Notes under the pieces: model-generated
Databases searched by the model: none
What the model was told of the DNA's origin: nothing
The model's input: the letters and a program-made list of their open reading frames with translations, nothing else
Program-made: the position numbers and the translations under genes
Source of the DNA: Colwellia sp.
GTDB lineage: Bacteria > Pseudomonadota > Gammaproteobacteria > Enterobacterales > Alteromonadaceae
Length of the DNA stretch: 64,000 bases
Assembly (NCBI GenBank): GCA_002733765.1
Contig: NVWU01000004.1
Location: 119,078-183,077 of the forward strand
Direction of reading: 5' to 3'
Shown: piece by piece, positions 61,097 to 64,000 of the stretch
Numbering within the stretch: position 1 is the stretch's first letter
Layout: each line of letters starts with the position of its first letter

Positions 61097-61315
61097 TTAC
61101 TCTATTTCTTTATCTGCTGGTTTTATGCTAGCCGCATGGTGTCCCTTAGCTCCTTCATTTAGTTCGTAATTGACATCTTGACCGGCCTTTAATGTACGGT
61201 ATCCATCCATTTCAATGGTTGAGTAGTGAGCAAAAATATCTTCTCCACCACTGTCAGGACGAATAAAACCAAAACCTTTCGCATTATTAAACCATTTAAC
61301 TGTACCATGAGCCAT
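61097..61315 (-). CDS. cspD: Cold-shock-like protein CspD
   Basis: This 72-residue single cold-shock domain binds single-stranded nucleic acid through RNP1 KGFGFI and RNP2 DIFAHY, in the context GTVKWFNNAKGFGFIRPD. The acidic tail and the divergent arrangement with clpS-clpA match CspD, which in E. coli inhibits DNA replication in stationary phase. The ATG follows AGAGGAAG. The 251-bp gap to clpS leaves room for an mRNA leader, but no clear cold-box element was identified. Confidence 0.93.
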   Translation of the reverse strand: MAHGTVKWFNNAKGFGFIRPDSGGEDIFAHYSTIEMDGYRTLKAGQDVNYELNEGAKGHHAASIKPADKEIE

Positions 61316-61566
61316 ACATCTACTTCCTCTAAATCCTTAAGTATTATAGGTATGCTTAAATCAATTATTTAATTTTAGTCTCATCAAAATAAAGATATAA
61401 TTAAGCATATACACATGCAATGATGCGGCTAAAAAATAGCCACATAGTAAATCCTAGATAAAATATTAAATTAGTCAAGTAAAATAACTGAAGTTTACTC
61501 GTTTTTTTAATGTTTATTGACAAAAAAGTTACAGCAAAAGTTAACAGTAGAGACTAAGATAAATAT

Positions 61567-61887
61567 ATGAGTAATTGGAAAGAGCTAATTGACAGCCATG
61601 AGCTTGTTGAAGAAGATGTTAAAAATGAAGTAGAAAAACCACCGAAATATCATGTTATTTTACTTAACGATGATTATACGCCTATGGATTTTGTAGTAGA
61701 CGTTTTATGTAAGTTTTTTAATAAAACATCAGATCAAGCGACTGATATAATGTTAACTATTCATTATAAAGGTAAGGCGCTTTGTGGTACATATACTGCG
61801 GATATTGCAGAAACTAAAGTAGATCATGTTGCACGTTTTTCATTAGAGCATCAACACCCCTTAAAGTGTGTATTACAAAAAGCTTAA
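61567..61887 (+). CDS. clpS: ATP-dependent Clp protease adaptor
   Basis: ClpS delivers N-degron substrates to ClpAP. The 106-residue protein has a flexible N-terminus, then the core [20 protein letters not shown], where N, D and D line the pocket for the N-terminal residue, and [19 protein letters not shown] further on. It lies 59 bp before clpA on the same strand, the standard arrangement, and is probably co-transcribed with it. Confidence 0.97.
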   Translation: MSNWKELIDSHELVEEDVKNEVEKPPKYHVILLNDDYTPMDFVVDVLCKFFNKTSDQATDIMLTIHYKGKALCGTYTADIAETKVDHVARFSLEHQHPLKCVLQKA

Positions 61888-61946
61888 TGCTAGATCATGT
61901 ATTACTCAAAAGAAAAAAGTTCGCAAGGATTTAAATTGGAGTACCT

Positions 61947-64000
61947 ATGCTTAATAAAGACTTAGAAATTTCGCTTAACTTAGCTTTTAGACAAGCTAAA
62001 GAATTACGTCATGAGTTTATGACTGTAGAGCACCTACTGTTAGCGCTGTTAGATAATCCATCAGCCATTGAGGTTTTGGGAGCCTGTGGCGCAGACTTAA
62101 ATATAATTAAAACAAGCCTTCTTGAGTTTATTAAAGAAACTACTCCGGTAATACCCGTTGAAGAAGATGAGCGTGAAACACAACCGACTCTAGGGTTCCA
62201 ACGCGTATTACAACGTGCCGTTTTTCATGTGCAATCATCAGGTAAAAGTGAAGTGAATGGCGCTAATGTTCTAGTTGCTATCTTTAGTGAACAAGAATCG
62301 CAAGCTTCTTATATATTGAAAAAAGCAGATATTAGTCGACTAGATATTGTTAATTATATCTCACATGGCATCGCTAAGATTGAAGGTGATTCTAATAGTT
62401 CTGTTGTCGAAGAAGGTGAACAAGTCAGTGAAGAAGAACCGAGAACAATTGAAAACTTTTCGGTTAACTTAAATGAAGAAGCACTCAAAGGTAATATTGA
62501 TCCCCTAATTGGTAGAGACAGTGAATTAGAAAGAACTTTGCAGGTATTAAGCCGTCGCCGTAAAAATAATCCGTTATTTGTTGGTGAAGCAGGGGTTGGT
62601 AAAACGGCAATTGCAGAAGGTTTAGCTAATTTAATTGTTGCGGGAAAGGTACCTGAATTTTTAAAAGATGCCACTATTTATTCTTTGGATATGGGGGCTT
62701 TACTTGCGGGTACTAAATATAGAGGCGACTTTGAAAAACGCTTTAAAGCGTTATTAAAAGATCTTGAGTCAGACGATAATGCCGTTCTATTTATTGATGA
62801 AATTCATACTATTATTGGTGCTGGAGCTGCATCTGGCGGCATGTTGGATGCATCTAACCTAATTAAGCCCTTACTTTCAGCAGGTAAACTTCGTTGTTTA
62901 GGCTCTACTACATACCAAGAATATCAAAGTATTTTTGAAAAAGACCGTGCATTAGCAAGACGTTTTCAGAAAATTGATATTATTGAACCAAGCGTTGAAG
63001 ACACTACTAAAATACTGCAAGGGCTAAAAGAAAAGTACGAATCACATCATGGTGTTCGTTATACCAATGCTGCTTTACGTGCAGCAGCACAGCTTTCTGC
63101 CAAGTACATTAATGAACGTTTTTTACCTGATAAAGCAATTGATGTTATTGATGAGGCCGGTGCAAAACAGCAACTTGTGGAGGCTTCTAAACGGAAAAAG
63201 ACGATCAATAATACCGATATTGAGGCTATTGTGGCAAAAATGGCCAGAATACCGGAAAAATCTGTATCCTCATCGGAAAAAGATAGTCTGAAAAACCTTA
63301 ATCGTAATTTAAAACTCGTTGTATTTGGTCAAGACAATGCGATAGAAGAATTAACCTCTGTTATTCGTTTGTCACGCGCTGGGCTTGGTAGTGAAGAAAA
63401 GCCAGTTGGCTCATTTTTATTTGCTGGTCCTACCGGGGTAGGTAAAACAGAAATCACGCAGCAATTGGCTAAAGTTTTAGGTGTTGAACTATTGCGTTTT
63501 GATATGTCAGAGTACATGGAGAAACATGCGGTTAGCCGGTTAATAGGCGCGCCTCCTGGTTATGTGGGCTATGAACAGGGCGGTTTGTTAACTGATGCTG
63601 TTTTGAAGAATCCACATGCAGTTGTTTTACTCGATGAAATTGAGAAAGCCCATGAAGATGTTTACAATATTTTATTACAAGTGATGGACCATGGCACTTT
63701 AACTGATAATAATGGACGTAAAGCAGATTTTAGAAATATTATTTTAGTACTAACCACTAATGCTGGTGTGCAAGAAACCGTACGTCAATCAATTGGCTTT
63801 AAACAGCAAGATCATAGCTTAGATGCGATGAGTGAAATAAATAAAGTCTTTTCACCTGAGTTTAGAAACCGCCTAGATAATATTGTTTGGTTTAATCATC
63901 TTGATAATGAAGTAATTCAACAAGTAGTTGATAAATTTATTGTTGAATTACAAGTACAGCTAGATGAAAAAGGTGTTTCATTAGAACTAACGCGCGATGC
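61947..64000 (+). CDS. clpA: ATP-dependent Clp protease ATP-binding subunit (partial)
   Basis: ClpA is the AAA+ unfoldase that feeds ClpP. The frame opens with ATG after GGAG and runs off the window after about 684 codons, so the C-terminus (about 70-80 residues) is missing. An N-terminal repeat domain (1-140; SLNLAFRQAKELRHEFMTVEHLLLALL) is followed by two AAA modules. Walker A1 GEAGVGKTA is near 213, Walker B1 AVLFIDEIHT near 275, Walker A2 GPTGVGKTE near 494, and Walker B2 VVLLDEIEKAH near 562. All catalytic motifs visible are intact. Confidence 0.96.
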   Translation, partial: MLNKDLEISLNLAFRQAKELRHEFMTVEHLLLALLDNPSAIEVLGACGADLNIIKTSLLEFIKETTPVIPVEEDERETQPTLGFQRVLQRAVFHVQSSGKSEVNGANVLVAIFSEQESQASYILKKADISRLDIVNYISHGIAKIEGDSNSSVVEEGEQVSEEEPRTIENFSVNLNEEALKGNIDPLIGRDSELERTLQVLSRRRKNNPLFVGEAGVGKTAIAEGLANLIVAGKVPEFLKDATIYSLDMGALLAGTKYRGDFEKRFKALLKDLESDDNAVLFIDEIHTIIGAGAASGGMLDASNLIKPLLSAGKLRCLGSTTYQEYQSIFEKDRALARRFQKIDIIEPSVEDTTKILQGLKEKYESHHGVRYTNAALRAAAQLSAKYINERFLPDKAIDVIDEAGAKQQLVEASKRKKTINNTDIEAIVAKMARIPEKSVSSSEKDSLKNLNRNLKLVVFGQDNAIEELTSVIRLSRAGLGSEEKPVGSFLFAGPTGVGKTEITQQLAKVLGVELLRFDMSEYMEKHAVSRLIGAPPGYVGYEQGGLLTDAVLKNPHAVVLLDEIEKAHEDVYNILLQVMDHGTLTDNNGRKADFRNIILVLTTNAGVQETVRQSIGFKQQDHSLDAMSEINKVFSPEFRNRLDNIVWFNHLDNEVIQQVVDKFIVELQVQLDEKGVSLELTRD

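Overview
The window looks like ordinary chromosome from an AT-rich marine gammaproteobacterium of the Alteromonadales, most like Colwellia. Three things suggest this: E. coli-like gene orders with marine-type insertions, many c-di-GMP and beta-propeller sensor proteins, and a monomeric plus a dimeric isocitrate dehydrogenase gene in tandem, an arrangement associated with psychrophilic Colwellia. The assignment is by protein recognition only; no database search was run. I saw no rRNA, tRNA, CRISPR array, prophage or transposase gene.

Layout. 1-5258 is a sulfate-activation cluster (cysD end, cysN, SLC13-type transporter, cysC, DHH phosphoesterase), followed by galE. 6333-12500 holds an EAL-HDOD protein, putP, selO, an orphan mercury-type merR with its own mer-like operator, and a diguanylate cyclase. 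12560-21249 (minus strand) is one tightly packed operon: MoxR ATPase, DUF58, DUF4381, BatA, a BatB/BatC fusion, BatD, an ECF sigma factor and a DUF3379 putative anti-sigma protein. 21711-25246 is the fadIJ beta-oxidation operon with a FadR-like palindrome upstream. 25554-26305 holds three very small genes; two of them (minus strand, strong ribosome binding sites) look like a peptide locus, one with near-identical 63-bp internal repeats. 26505-34233 encodes a 1580-residue propeller/PAS/GGDEF/EAL receptor and an M16 protease.

34745-39212 carries sixA, smrB, prmB, aroC and an MFS transporter. 39248-42340 has an exported thiol peroxidase, a response regulator with a CheC-like domain, and a diguanylate cyclase. 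42353-47868 is the conserved miaB-ybeZ-ybeY-corC-lnt operon. A propeller sensor with a degenerate ATPase domain and an unknown 150-residue protein separate it from ubiF. 52873-60995 follows the E. coli order purB-hflD-mnmA-rluE-icd, with the monomeric icd added. The window ends with cspD, clpS and a truncated clpA.

Three copies (186, 316 and 74 bp) of one MITE-like inverted-repeat family lie between genes at 21281, 34405 and 41257. The points most worth following are the small repeat-peptide locus, the orphan mer regulator feeding a diguanylate cyclase, the MITE family with its structured core, and the propeller sensor whose start overlaps a terminator hairpin.
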